This document shows, piece by piece, positions 8,426 through 14,722 of a stretch of DNA of 64,000 nucleotides. The stretch comes from Flavobacterium ammonificans. GTDB lineage: Bacteria > Bacteroidota > Bacteroidia > Flavobacteriales > Flavobacteriaceae. Under the pieces are notes generated by a model. The model was not told the DNA's origin, did no database searches, and was given only the letters and a program-made list of their open reading frames with translations. Each line of letters starts with the position of its first letter. Position 1 is the first letter of the stretch. A program made the translations under genes and the position numbers. Where the stretch lies: assembly GCF_020885975.1 (NCBI RefSeq), contig NZ_AP025183.1, positions 682,001 through 746,000 on the forward strand. Direction: 5' to 3'.

Positions 8426-9769
8426 ATGGATATTGTTATCAAGCTTTCTCAGTTTTTATTGAGTTTATCATTATTGATTATTTTACATGAACTAGGGCAT
8501 TTTATACCTGCTAAAGCATTTAAAACCCGAGTAGAAAAATTCTACTTGTTTTTTGATGTTAAATTTTCGCTTTGGAAAAAGAAAATCGGAGAGACTCAAT
8601 ACGGAATTGGGTGGTTGCCACTGGGTGGTTATGTCAAAATTTCGGGCATGATCGACGAGAGTATGGACAAGGAGCAAATGGCTTTGCCTGCGCAACCTTG
8701 GGAGTTTCGTTCAAAACCGGCTTGGCAACGTTTGATAATTATGCTAGGGGGTGTAACGGTTAATTTTATTTTAGCCTTTGTTATTTACATTGGGATGACA
8801 TTTGTTTACGGCGACATGTTCATCGCTACTAATGATCTAAAAGACGGGCTGTTGATTGAGAACCCAGTGATGCAAAAAGCAGGTTTCCAAACAGGAGATA
8901 AAATTGTAGCCATTGACGGCCAAAAGGTGTTGAAGTTTGACAATCAAATGAATGCTCAGATTTTAATGGCTAAACAGGTTTTGATTGAGCGAAATGGAGT
9001 ACAGCAAACAATAACAATGCCGGTCGATTTTGTAGACCAATTGTCAAAATTAGAAAAAGGTCCGTTGGCAACAATCCGAATGCCGTTTGTGGTAGGGGCT
9101 GTCTCTGAAGAATCAAAAAACCAAACGTTACAACCTAAAGATGTTGTGTTGCGTTTGAACGAAGAACCTGCAAAATATTTTGACCAGGCAAAAACGATTT
9201 TAGAAAAGAATAAAAACAAGTTGATTGTAGCTGGAATTTTAAGAAATGACAAAGAAATGCAAGTTCCAGTTCAAGTGGACGGGGATGGGAAGTTGGGGGT
9301 ACAATTAGCAGCTTTAGATTTGGCTTCTTTAGAAAAATTGGGATATTACAAAGTAAGTAAACAAGAGTTTGGTTTCTTGGAATCATTTTCTGTAGGTATT
9401 CAAAAAGGAGCCGATCAGTTAGTAGGTTATGGCAAACAATTGAAAATGATTTTTAACCCAGAAACCAAAGCCTACAAACAAGTGGGTGGATTTGCGGCTA
9501 TTTTTAATATTTTTCCAAGTACTTGGAGCTGGGAAGTGTTTTGGAACATTACTGCACTGTTATCGATTATGCTTGGAGTCATGAATTTATTACCTATTCC
9601 TGCTTTGGACGGAGGACATGTGATGTTTTTGTTATACGAGATCATCAGCGGGAAGAAACCAAGCGATAAATTTTTAGAAAATGCTCAAATGGTTGGTTTT
9701 GTTTTACTTATCACATTGCTATTGTTTGCTAACGGAAATGATATTTATAAAGCCATTGTAGGCAAGTAA
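8426..9769 (+). CDS. rseP: RIP metalloprotease RseP (site-2 protease, M50)
   Basis: Inner-membrane zinc protease of 447 residues that cuts membrane-spanning substrates such as anti-sigma factors and remnant signal peptides. The active-site helix has HELGH at 21-25; the second zinc-ligand motif NLLPIPALDGGH is near the C-terminus (nt about 9588-9620) in the third helix. Between them lie one or two PDZ domains (GLLIENPVMQKAGFQTGDKIVAIDGQKV). Length and order match the RseP family. The start is preceded by a clear promoter at 8367-8396. Transcribed alone; no terminator hairpin is obvious downstream before the tRNA promoter. Confidence 0.95.
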   Translation: MDIVIKLSQFLLSLSLLIILHELGHFIPAKAFKTRVEKFYLFFDVKFSLWKKKIGETQYGIGWLPLGGYVKISGMIDESMDKEQMALPAQPWEFRSKPAWQRLIIMLGGVTVNFILAFVIYIGMTFVYGDMFIATNDLKDGLLIENPVMQKAGFQTGDKIVAIDGQKVLKFDNQMNAQILMAKQVLIERNGVQQTITMPVDFVDQLSKLEKGPLATIRMPFVVGAVSEESKNQTLQPKDVVLRLNEEPAKYFDQAKTILEKNKNKLIVAGILRNDKEMQVPVQVDGDGKLGVQLAALDLASLEKLGYYKVSKQEFGFLESFSVGIQKGADQLVGYGKQLKMIFNPETKAYKQVGGFAAIFNIFPSTWSWEVFWNITALLSIMLGVMNLLPIPALDGGHVMFLLYEIISGKKPSDKFLENAQMVGFVLLITLLLFANGNDIYKAIVGK

Positions 9770-9796
9770 AAAAAATTGAAAATTTAGAGCAAATTA

Positions 9797-9827
9797 TTTG
9801 CGAAAATCAAATTTTGCCCTATATTTG
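9797..9827 (+). promoter_or_regulatory. Strong promoter for the tRNA-Asn unit
   Basis: TTTG (9797-9800), 19-base spacer, TATATTTG (9820-9827), followed by CACCGC, the form commonly seen before flavobacterial stable-RNA genes. The intact tRNA begins about 190 bases downstream, an unusually long leader that contains a tRNA remnant. Confidence 0.75.
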
Positions 9828-9841
9828 CACCGCTTTAAAAG

Positions 9842-9882
9842 TGAAATACACTTTTTTCTTAGCCCTGCTGAAATACACTTTT
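9842..9882 (+). repeat. 14-bp direct repeat in tRNA leader
   Basis: TGAAATACACTTTT occurs at 9842-9855 and again at 9869-9882, the second copy running straight into the tRNA-Asn remnant. Confidence 0.7.
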
Positions 9883-9921
9883 GACTGTTAATCAGAGTCC
9901 CGATAGCTATCGGGATTGGTT
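9883..9921 (+). pseudogene. Degenerate tRNA-Asn fragment with palindrome insertion
   Basis: GACTGTTAATCAGAG (9883-9897) equals the anticodon arm of the intact tRNA-Asn, including the GTT anticodon. It is followed by the palindrome TCCCGATAGCTATCGGGA (9898-9915) where the variable loop should be, then TTGGTT, the start of the T arm. There is no acceptor stem or D arm, so it cannot be a functional tRNA. Confidence 0.75.
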
Positions 9922-10025
9922 TAAGAAAATTAAGTTTATTTGTAATAAAAACAGATTACATTGGAGTTTTAATTAAAGAAATTTTAAAATAAACTTCATT
10001 TAAAATACGGTAACCTTTAGGTTAT

Positions 10026-10099
10026 TCCTCCTTAGCTCAGTTGGTTAGAGCATCTGACTGTTAATCAGAGGGTCCTTGGTTCGAGCCCAAGAGGGGGAG
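10026..10099 (+). tRNA. tRNA-Asn (anticodon GTT)
   Basis: A complete 74-base cloverleaf: acceptor stem TCCTCCT pairing with AGGGGGA (10092-10098), D arm with TTAGCTCAGTTGGTTAGAGC, anticodon arm CTGACTGTTAATCAG with GTT at the anticodon, T arm with GGTTCGAGCCC, discriminator G at 10099. The CCA tail is not encoded. It is driven by the promoter at 9797-9827 and ended by the hairpin at 10101-10130. Confidence 0.95.
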
Positions 10100-10100
10100 C

Positions 10101-10130
10101 AAAAGTCCAGCAGTAATGCTGGACTTTTTT
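10101..10130 (+). terminator. Terminator of tRNA-Asn
   Basis: GTCCAGCA / TGCTGGAC stem (8 pairs) around a GTAA loop, with flanking A and T runs. Confidence 0.85.
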
Positions 10131-10142
10131 GTTTTTAATACT

Positions 10143-10445
10143 ATGGAAAATATTGTTTACATTTTACATTCAAAACAATTAGGTAAATACTACATTGGAT
10201 TTACCAAAAACCTCGATTTGCGTTTGGATTTTCATCAAAATGATATCCAAACAAGAAAATTCACCTACAAAGCTGATGATTGGGATTTGATTTTCACCAT
10301 TGAATGTAAGTCAAAGGAGCAAGGCTTGTCTATTGAGAAGCATATAAAAGCAATGAAAAGTAGAGTTTACGTTCAAAATTTGATGAAATATCCCGAAATG
10401 ACAATTAAACTTTTAAAAAAATATAGCGACACATCGGACTGTTAA
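10143..10445 (+). CDS. GIY-YIG nuclease-fold protein (YhbQ/UPF0213 type)
   Basis: Small protein of 100 residues with the GIY-YIG fold: the two motif strands are VYILHS (residues 5-10) and YYIGFT, followed by DLRLDFHQND (the helix with the conserved Arg region) and a Glu in LSIEKHIKAMKS. Start at ATG 10143 (MENIVYIL); the longer frame begins inside the tRNA terminator and is rejected. The gene sits between intact tRNA-Asn and a tRNA-Asn remnant, and its final codons (TSDC, stop) fall within the remnant's anticodon arm. Free-standing GIY-YIG domains act as DNA nucleases or in repair; whether this one promotes movement of the surrounding DNA is an inference from context. Confidence 0.85.
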   Translation: MENIVYILHSKQLGKYYIGFTKNLDLRLDFHQNDIQTRKFTYKADDWDLIFTIECKSKEQGLSIEKHIKAMKSRVYVQNLMKYPEMTIKLLKKYSDTSDC

Positions 10446-10515
10446 TCATAGTTCCGATAGCTAACGGAATTGGTTCGAGCCAATGTTTTAAACGATAGCT
10501 ATTGGTAAGGGGAGC
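10431..10515 (+). pseudogene. Second degenerate tRNA-Asn copy, interrupted twice
   Basis: ACATCGGACTGTTAATCATAG (10431-10451) mirrors the anticodon arm; TTCCGATAGCTAACGGAA follows in the variable-loop position; TTGGTTCGAGCCAA is a T arm; a further inserted ACGATAGCTATTGGTA comes next; AAGGGGAGC (to 10515) is the 3' acceptor strand and discriminator. The 5' half (acceptor and D arm) is absent. It overlaps the 3' end of the GIY-YIG gene. Confidence 0.75.
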
Positions 10516-10555
10516 AAAAAGCAAAAAGCCTTTACAGCAATGTAAGGGCTTTTTT
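10507..10555 (+). repeat. 49-bp direct repeat, left copy (tRNA 3' tail + terminator)
   Basis: Bases 10507-10555 are identical to 11422-11470. The unit starts with AAGGGGAGC, the 3' end of tRNA-Asn, and ends in the hairpin AAGCCTTTACA / TGTAAGGGCTT. The two copies bracket the cupin gene. Confidence 0.9.
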
Positions 10556-10556
10556 T
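10524..10556 (+). terminator. Hairpin terminator after GIY-YIG gene
   Basis: AAGCCTTTACA, GCAA loop, TGTAAGGGCTT, then seven T. First member of a terminator family reused across the next 10 kb. Confidence 0.85.
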
Positions 10557-10870
10557 ATGTCAAGTAACTTTGCAAACATAATTATTCAATCTAATATCTT
10601 GGCAGTGATCTGGCACTAATTGGTTATTATACTTTTAATTTTTTAGAGATTTTATAATTAACCTCGATTGGTACAAATAAATAAGAAATCATAAAATATG
10701 ACATAAAGGTTATTTTAAAAATTAACTTCCCACAAGGTTTCAAAAGTTGCTCTATAAAATTTCTAAATTATTTTAATAACATTTTGTGTTTGTACATTTT
10801 ATTACCACTTGGGTTTAATAGTTTCACATTTCATTTTTTAAACTATATTTGATTTAAAATAATTATAAAA
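10557..10870. other. Non-coding leader of the cupin gene
   Basis: About 310 AT-rich bases with no supported gene. A TATATTTG -7 box at 10844-10851 lies 19 bases before the cupin ATG; no good TTTG is found at the expected distance upstream. Confidence 0.5.
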
Positions 10871-11353
10871 ATGAAAAAATCAACTCTGCTTTTTTTCCTG
10901 TTAATTCCATTTTTAGGCTTTACACAAAAGTCTGATTATACGGTATCTTCATATTTGCTTGAGGGACCAAAAGCACCAAATACGCATTACATTGGTGAAG
11001 CGTGGTTAAATAACGTACTTCAAGGTGATGCCGAATTCAATTTCAATATTACTAAAGCAACTTTTAGAAAAAATTCCACCCTTGATTGGCATAAACATTC
11101 AACACCACAAGTGCTTATAGTTGTAGATGGGGAAGGTTATTATCAAGAAAGAGGAAAAGATGCCATTATTATAAAAAAAGGAGATGTTATAAGATGTGGT
11201 AAAGACACCGAGCACTGGCACACAGCCAGTAAGGAAAACCCGATTACTTATTTAGCTTTATATGATGGTTCAAAACCGACTGTATGGACTGAACCATTAA
11301 CTCAAGAATATTATGATAGCGTTGCGAAAAAATTAAGTGCTGAAAAGAAATAA
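10871..11353 (+). CDS. Secreted cupin-domain protein
   Basis: Protein of 160 residues with a signal peptide (MKKSTLLFFLLIPFLGFTQ) and a single cupin barrel. Metal ligands are visible as His74, His76 and Gln80 in LDWHKHSTPQV (motif 1) and His115 in GKDTEHWHTAS (motif 2), with the loop GEGYYQERG between them. This pattern is shared with periplasmic cupins linked to carboxymuconolactone decarboxylase-type oxidoreductases. The reaction is not known. It is the only gene between two identical 49-bp tRNA-tail repeats, which marks it as a single-gene insert. Confidence 0.85.
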   Translation: MKKSTLLFFLLIPFLGFTQKSDYTVSSYLLEGPKAPNTHYIGEAWLNNVLQGDAEFNFNITKATFRKNSTLDWHKHSTPQVLIVVDGEGYYQERGKDAIIIKKGDVIRCGKDTEHWHTASKENPITYLALYDGSKPTVWTEPLTQEYYDSVAKKLSAEKK

Positions 11354-11421
11354 GTTCAACCCTTCAATTTCCTTACAGTTACATACTCAATCATCGCATT
11401 ATAGCTGCAGCTTCTGTCAAC

Positions 11422-11470
11422 AAGGGGAGCAAAAAGCAAAAAGCCTTTACAGCAATGTAAGGGCTTTTTT
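11422..11470 (+). repeat. 49-bp direct repeat, right copy
   Basis: Identical to 10507-10555, including the tRNA-Asn acceptor-end bases. The preceding CTTCTGTCAAC also resembles bases near 12847 before the next degenerate copy. Confidence 0.9.
11438..11470. terminator. Hairpin terminator between cupin and MerR genes
   Basis: Same AAGCCTTTACA / TGTAAGGGCTT hairpin, flanked by A and T runs, so it can serve the converging cupin and MerR genes. Confidence 0.8.
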
Positions 11471-11479
11471 ATTTTGGAA

Positions 11480-11842
11480 TTAACACTTATCGTTTAGGAC
11501 ATCTTTTTTGAACGCATCTATTTGCTTTTTCATTTCTTTAATCTCTTTCATCTTTTGTTCAAGGGAAAGTAATTTTTCATCGAGAATACTTAATTTTTCT
11601 TCTTTGCTGAATTGATTATTGTACCAAGCATCGATGAGTTGTCCTATTTCTCTTATCGTGAACCCAACAGATTTAGCATCGCTAATGAATTCTAATTTTT
11701 CAATTGTTTCCTCATCATAGTGAAAATAATTGTTAGAGGTAATTGATTCATCGCGTTTGCCTTCAATTAGTCCAGACTTCTCATAGAAGCGAATGGTATG
11801 GGCAGAAATCCCAGTAATTTTAGCTATTTCATTGATTAACAT
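11480..11842 (-). CDS. MerR family transcriptional regulator
   Basis: DNA-binding regulator of 120 residues. The MerR winged helix-turn-helix is at residues 1-70 (LINEIAKITGISAHTIRFYEKSGLI), followed by a coiled-coil dimer helix (SILDEKLLSLEQKMKEIKEMKKQI). There is no cluster of metal-binding cysteines, only a terminal Cys120, so a small-molecule or redox/aldehyde-type signal is more likely than a metal. It is divergent from the SDR gene with 108 bases between, the classic arrangement in which MerR controls both genes from the shared spacer. Confidence 0.9.
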   Translation of the reverse strand: MLINEIAKITGISAHTIRFYEKSGLIEGKRDESITSNNYFHYDEETIEKLEFISDAKSVGFTIREIGQLIDAWYNNQFSKEEKLSILDEKLLSLEQKMKEIKEMKKQIDAFKKDVLNDKC

Positions 11843-11876
11843 AAAGCAAATATAAAAAATTATAAAAAAATAACAA

Positions 11877-11896
11877 CTATAGACTACGCTCTAAGG
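11877..11896. promoter_or_regulatory. Possible MerR operator in divergent spacer
   Basis: CTATAGACTACGCTCTAAGG has an imperfect dyad (TAGA...TCTA core) and a right half-site CTCTAAGG of the type bound by MerR proteins. The left half is poor, so this is tentative. Confidence 0.35.
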
Positions 11897-11950
11897 TTGT
11901 GGGTTTCAATTTATACCACTACGTTTGTTCAAAATTAAAAATACAATTAT

Positions 11951-12766
11951 ATGAAAAATACAATTTTAATTACAGGAACCTCAAGCGGGATTGGTAAATC
12001 AACCGTTATTGAATTTGCAAAAAAGGGATGGAATGTAATTGCTACCCAAAGAAATCCTGAAAAGGAATCTGATTTTAAGACCTTTAATAATGTAAAACTT
12101 TTTCCTTTAGATGTAACAAATCTCGATAGTATCACTAAAGTATTTCAGAAAGTTAAAGAAGAATTTGGGACTATTGATGTTGTTGTAAACAATGCTGGTT
12201 ATGGCGTAGATGGAGCTTTTGAAGCAATGTCTGATGAAGTAATTGAAGACCAATTTAACACCAATGTATTTGGATTAATGCGAGTGACAAGAGAAGCAAT
12301 AAAAGCGATGCGTCCCTCTGGTGGTGGAACAATCATTCAAATTTCAAGTATGGGTGGTAAAATTACGTTTCCATTATACAGTATTTATCACGCTACTAAA
12401 TTTGCCGTGGAAGGTTTTACAGAGTCGTTGCATTATGAATTAGCACAATTCAACATCAAATTGAAGTTGATAGAACCGGGACCAATTGTAACCGATTTTT
12501 ATGGAAGAAGTCGTCAATTCATAAAGCCAGATTATACCAATGAGTACGATACTTTTATTGCAAAATTTAATGATGCTGCAGCGAAAGTGATGAAAGACGC
12601 TGAAGGCCCTGAAGTTGTCGCCAAGATGATTTACAAGTCGGCAACAGACAATAGTAATCAAATGCGGTATGCTGTTGGTAAACCCGGCCCAATGTTATTA
12701 GTACTTAGAAAATGGCTTTCGGATAAGTTGTACTTTTTGATGGTTAGAAAAAGTTACAATTTATAA
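11951..12766 (+). CDS. Short-chain dehydrogenase/reductase (SDR)
   Basis: Classical SDR of 271 residues. The NAD(P)-binding motif TGTSSGIG is at 8-15, NNAG at 80-83, catalytic Ser near 132-133 (QISSMGG), and YxxxK as Tyr146/Lys150 (YHATK). The PGPIVTDFYG segment is the usual substrate-loop start. Arg34 after the second strand suggests preference for NADPH. It is divergent from, and probably controlled by, the MerR gene. Substrate unknown; MerR-controlled SDRs often act on reactive carbonyls. Confidence 0.9.
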   Translation: MKNTILITGTSSGIGKSTVIEFAKKGWNVIATQRNPEKESDFKTFNNVKLFPLDVTNLDSITKVFQKVKEEFGTIDVVVNNAGYGVDGAFEAMSDEVIEDQFNTNVFGLMRVTREAIKAMRPSGGGTIIQISSMGGKITFPLYSIYHATKFAVEGFTESLHYELAQFNIKLKLIEPGPIVTDFYGRSRQFIKPDYTNEYDTFIAKFNDAAAKVMKDAEGPEVVAKMIYKSATDNSNQMRYAVGKPGPMLLVLRKWLSDKLYFLMVRKSYNL

Positions 12767-12793
12767 GTAAGCATCATTCAATTTTACACAAAG

Positions 12794-12846
12794 TTTAATA
12801 TTTAATTTACTGATTTTCAATCGCTAAATTATCGCATTCAAGTTGC
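12794..12846 (+). repeat. Degenerate cassette-end repeat, copy 1
   Basis: Aligns without gaps to 14054-14106, with roughly three quarters of positions equal by eye (shared AATATTTAATTT, TGATTTTCAAT, CTAAA, AAGTTGC). Confidence 0.65.
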
Positions 12847-12880
12847 TTCTTCTGTCAAAAAAAGGATCAAATAGCAAAGT

Positions 12881-12915
12881 AAAAGGGTTATACCTGAATG
12901 GTGTAACCCTTTTTG
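12881..12915 (+). terminator. Terminator of SDR gene
   Basis: AAAAGGGTTAtACC / GGTGTAACCCTTTTT hairpin with T run. Different sequence from the AAGCCTTTACA family but in the equivalent position after a tRNA-tail-like stretch. Confidence 0.75.
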
Positions 12916-12965
12916 TATTTAAATAAAATATGCTTAAGACAGTATCAATTGTTATTCGTATAATA

Positions 12966-12997
12966 TTTGTTGTTTTTCAATAAATTTATTACTTTTG
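12966..12997 (+). promoter_or_regulatory. Promoter of DUF2975 operon
   Basis: TTTG (12966-12969), 20-base spacer, TACTTTTG (12990-12997); the first gene starts 25 bases later. Confidence 0.7.
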
Positions 12998-13022
12998 TCA
13001 TTAAATTTAACACGAAACAATA

Positions 13023-13511
13023 ATGACTACTCCAAATGTAAAAGTGCTCGAAAGAAGTTCCACCTTATTTTTAAAGTTAATTCTTTTAGTTTTAAGTTTA
13101 GCAGTCCTAACTCTTTGTGGATTCCTGCTGTATCAAATTATCCAATCGGATTCTTTAGGGGATTATCAACCAATATTGATTGGCGTTCTTATTTCAACCA
13201 TTCCATTTCTATATGTTTTTTATCAAGCGTATAACTTATTGAATAATATTGATGCCAATTTATCATTAACCGATTCATCTGTTAATTCTTTACGAATTAT
13301 AAAAGTGTGTTCGTTTCTAATCAGTTTAATGTATTTGATGGGTTCACCATTTATTTTCAATGTTGCCCAGCAAGATGATGCCCCAGGAGTCGTACTAATT
13401 AATATCATTTTAATTATGGGGCCATTTTCTGTTGGTGTTTTTACCTATATTTTACAGAAACTTCTAATTAATGCCATTGGATATAAATCCGAAAACGAAT
13501 TAACCATATAA
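13023..13511 (+). CDS. DUF2975 family membrane protein
   Basis: Protein of 162 residues with four hydrophobic segments (about 18-42, 50-70, 98-118, 126-148) and the DUF2975 pattern. It is followed after 3 bases by a small XRE regulator, the standard partner of DUF2975 in many phyla, so the two probably form a membrane-sensor/regulator or toxin-like pair whose role is not established. Start at ATG 13023 follows a clear promoter. A third small membrane gene completes the operon. Confidence 0.85.
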   Translation: MTTPNVKVLERSSTLFLKLILLVLSLAVLTLCGFLLYQIIQSDSLGDYQPILIGVLISTIPFLYVFYQAYNLLNNIDANLSLTDSSVNSLRIIKVCSFLISLMYLMGSPFIFNVAQQDDAPGVVLINIILIMGPFSVGVFTYILQKLLINAIGYKSENELTI

Positions 13512-13514
13512 TTG

Positions 13515-13724
13515 ATGGAAATTATTGTAAATCTTGACGTGGTAATGGCACAAAGGAAAATGTCATTGAATGAATTATCAGAGAGAGTAGGAATATCTTT
13601 GTCCAATCTTTCCATATTAAAGACGGGTAAAGCAAAAGCAATCCGTTTTTCAACATTAGCCACATTGTGTGAAGTTTTAGATTGTCAGCCATCAGATCTA
13701 TTAGAATATAAAAAACAGGTATAA
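13515..13724 (+). CDS. XRE-family helix-turn-helix regulator (YozG-like)
   Basis: 69-residue DNA-binding protein made up almost entirely of one HTH: VNLDVVMAQRKMSLNELSERVGISLSNLSILKTGKAKAIRFSTL, ending CQPSDLLEY. ATG at 13515 is preferred over the TTG one codon earlier. It starts 3 bases after the DUF2975 stop, so translation is probably coupled. It is very likely the transcriptional regulator of its own operon. Confidence 0.9.
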   Translation: MEIIVNLDVVMAQRKMSLNELSERVGISLSNLSILKTGKAKAIRFSTLATLCEVLDCQPSDLLEYKKQV

Positions 13725-13737
13725 AAAATTAGAAATT

Positions 13738-14016
13738 ATGATGAATAAAAAATGGAGTGTTTACTCTCCCTTATTATTGTTGCTTTTCCCATTTATAGGA
13801 ACATTGGTATCCAATGAAGTCAATTGGAGTTTTTTTGACTTCATTGTTATGGGTATGCTTATTTTGTTGGTAAGTTTTGGAATCAAGCAAATCATCAAAA
13901 GGACTAATTCGATGCATTATCGAATTCTTTTGATTGGGTCAATTTTACTAATATTTTTATTAGTATGGGCGGAATTAGCGGTTGGAATTTTTGGAACTCC
14001 TTTTACAGGAAATTAG
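13738..14016 (+). CDS. Small three-helix membrane protein
   Basis: 92 residues, with hydrophobic stretches at about 10-25, 32-48 and 62-85 and no recognised domain. It begins 13 bases after the XRE gene and closes the DUF2975 operon. An ATG one codon in (13741) is an equal start. Function not recognised; operon position suggests a further membrane component of the DUF2975/XRE pair. Confidence 0.7.
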   Translation: MMNKKWSVYSPLLLLLFPFIGTLVSNEVNWSFFDFIVMGMLILLVSFGIKQIIKRTNSMHYRILLIGSILLIFLLVWAELAVGIFGTPFTGN

Positions 14017-14053
14017 TTACAATTAATTGACCTTCTTGTTATTTTATTCGAAG

Positions 14054-14106
14054 CTCAATATTTAATTTGTTGATTTTCAATTACTAAACCATTGTGTTAA
14101 AGTTGC
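14054..14106 (+). repeat. Degenerate cassette-end repeat, copy 2
   Basis: Counterpart of 12794-12846, again ending AAAGTTGC and again followed within 80 bases by a terminator. Confidence 0.65.
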
Positions 14107-14151
14107 ATTTTTTGCTCTTTGGCGGAGCAAAGAACACTTCGAAATCTAAAA

Positions 14152-14183
14152 AAAGAGGTTACTTTTGTAGTCTAACCTTTTTT
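14152..14183 (+). terminator. Terminator abutting the next start codon
   Basis: AGGTTA ... TAACCT stem followed by TTTTTT at 14178-14183, immediately before ATG 14184. A second hairpin TTTGCTC / GAGCAAA lies at 14111-14131. The downstream gene therefore has almost no leader of its own. Confidence 0.65.
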
Positions 14184-14576
14184 ATGATGAAGCGAATTCT
14201 ACTTACTATCCTATTTTTGAGTTTATTGAACAACATGTGTTTCTCAACATACGCACAAGAAAACCCGGCGATGTATCGAATAGCCAAAATCAAAGTCGAT
14301 GCGAAGCAACTAGACCTTTACCAAGTTGCTTTAAATGAGCAAATGAATACTGCCATACAATTGGAGCCAGGGGTGTTATCGTATACGGTTGTCGCTGATA
14401 AAAAAGATGCGAGCTCCATAACAATTTTTGAAGTGTATGCGAGCCTTGAAGCCTATCAATCACATATTGCAACCCCTCATTTTAAAAAATACAAAGAAAC
14501 GGTTAAGGACATGGTTTTGTCTTTAGAGCTAATAGATACCAAATTAGTTGCGAGATTACAAAAAGAAGAGTATTAA
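14184..14576 (+). CDS. Secreted antibiotic-biosynthesis-monooxygenase (ABM) family protein
   Basis: 131 residues from ATG 14184: signal peptide MMKRILLTILFLSLLNNMCFSTYAQ, then a ferredoxin-like ABM/YgiN domain (AKIKVDAKQLDLYQVALNEQM, GVLSYTVVAD, TIFEVYASLEAYQSHIATPHFKKY). Cytoplasmic relatives are quinol monooxygenases; this copy is exported, which is seen in several Bacteroidota. Upstream in-frame ATG at 14094 is rejected because the segment contains a terminator and the signal peptide starts at 14184. Single-gene insert ended by the AAGCCTTTACA hairpin at 14598. Confidence 0.85.
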   Translation: MMKRILLTILFLSLLNNMCFSTYAQENPAMYRIAKIKVDAKQLDLYQVALNEQMNTAIQLEPGVLSYTVVADKKDASSITIFEVYASLEAYQSHIATPHFKKYKETVKDMVLSLELIDTKLVARLQKEEY

Positions 14577-14597
14577 TTGATGCATTATAAATTTTTC

Positions 14598-14632
14598 AAA
14601 AAGCCTTTACAGCAATCTAAGGGCTTTTTTTG
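14598..14632 (+). terminator. AAGCCTTTACA-family terminator
   Basis: AAGCCTTTACAGCAATCTAAGGGCTT with T run; one base change (G to C) relative to 10524-10556 weakens the inner stem. Confidence 0.75.
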
Positions 14633-14722
14633 TTTTTAGTATTTATGAAACCATTTTATTCAACCTTTTTAGTATCTTCGATAGGAATAATTCACAAAAA
14701 CAAACTTTACTAAACCGAAAGC

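Larger units (their letters stand above)
12767..13022. other. Cassette boundary between SDR and DUF2975 genes
   Basis: It holds a degenerate 53-base segment (12794-12846) that is repeated at 14054-14106, a weakened tRNA-tail copy (GGATCAAATAGCAAAG), a terminator and a promoter. No gene. Confidence 0.6.

Noticed and set aside
9883..9921. A second functional tRNA-Asn
   Set aside because: No acceptor stem or D arm, and the variable loop is replaced by a palindrome.
10431..10515. A third functional tRNA-Asn
   Set aside because: The 5' half is missing and two inserts break the T-arm side.
14094..14183. Upstream extension of the ABM-family gene
   Set aside because: This stretch holds two hairpins including a terminator, and the signal peptide begins at 14184.
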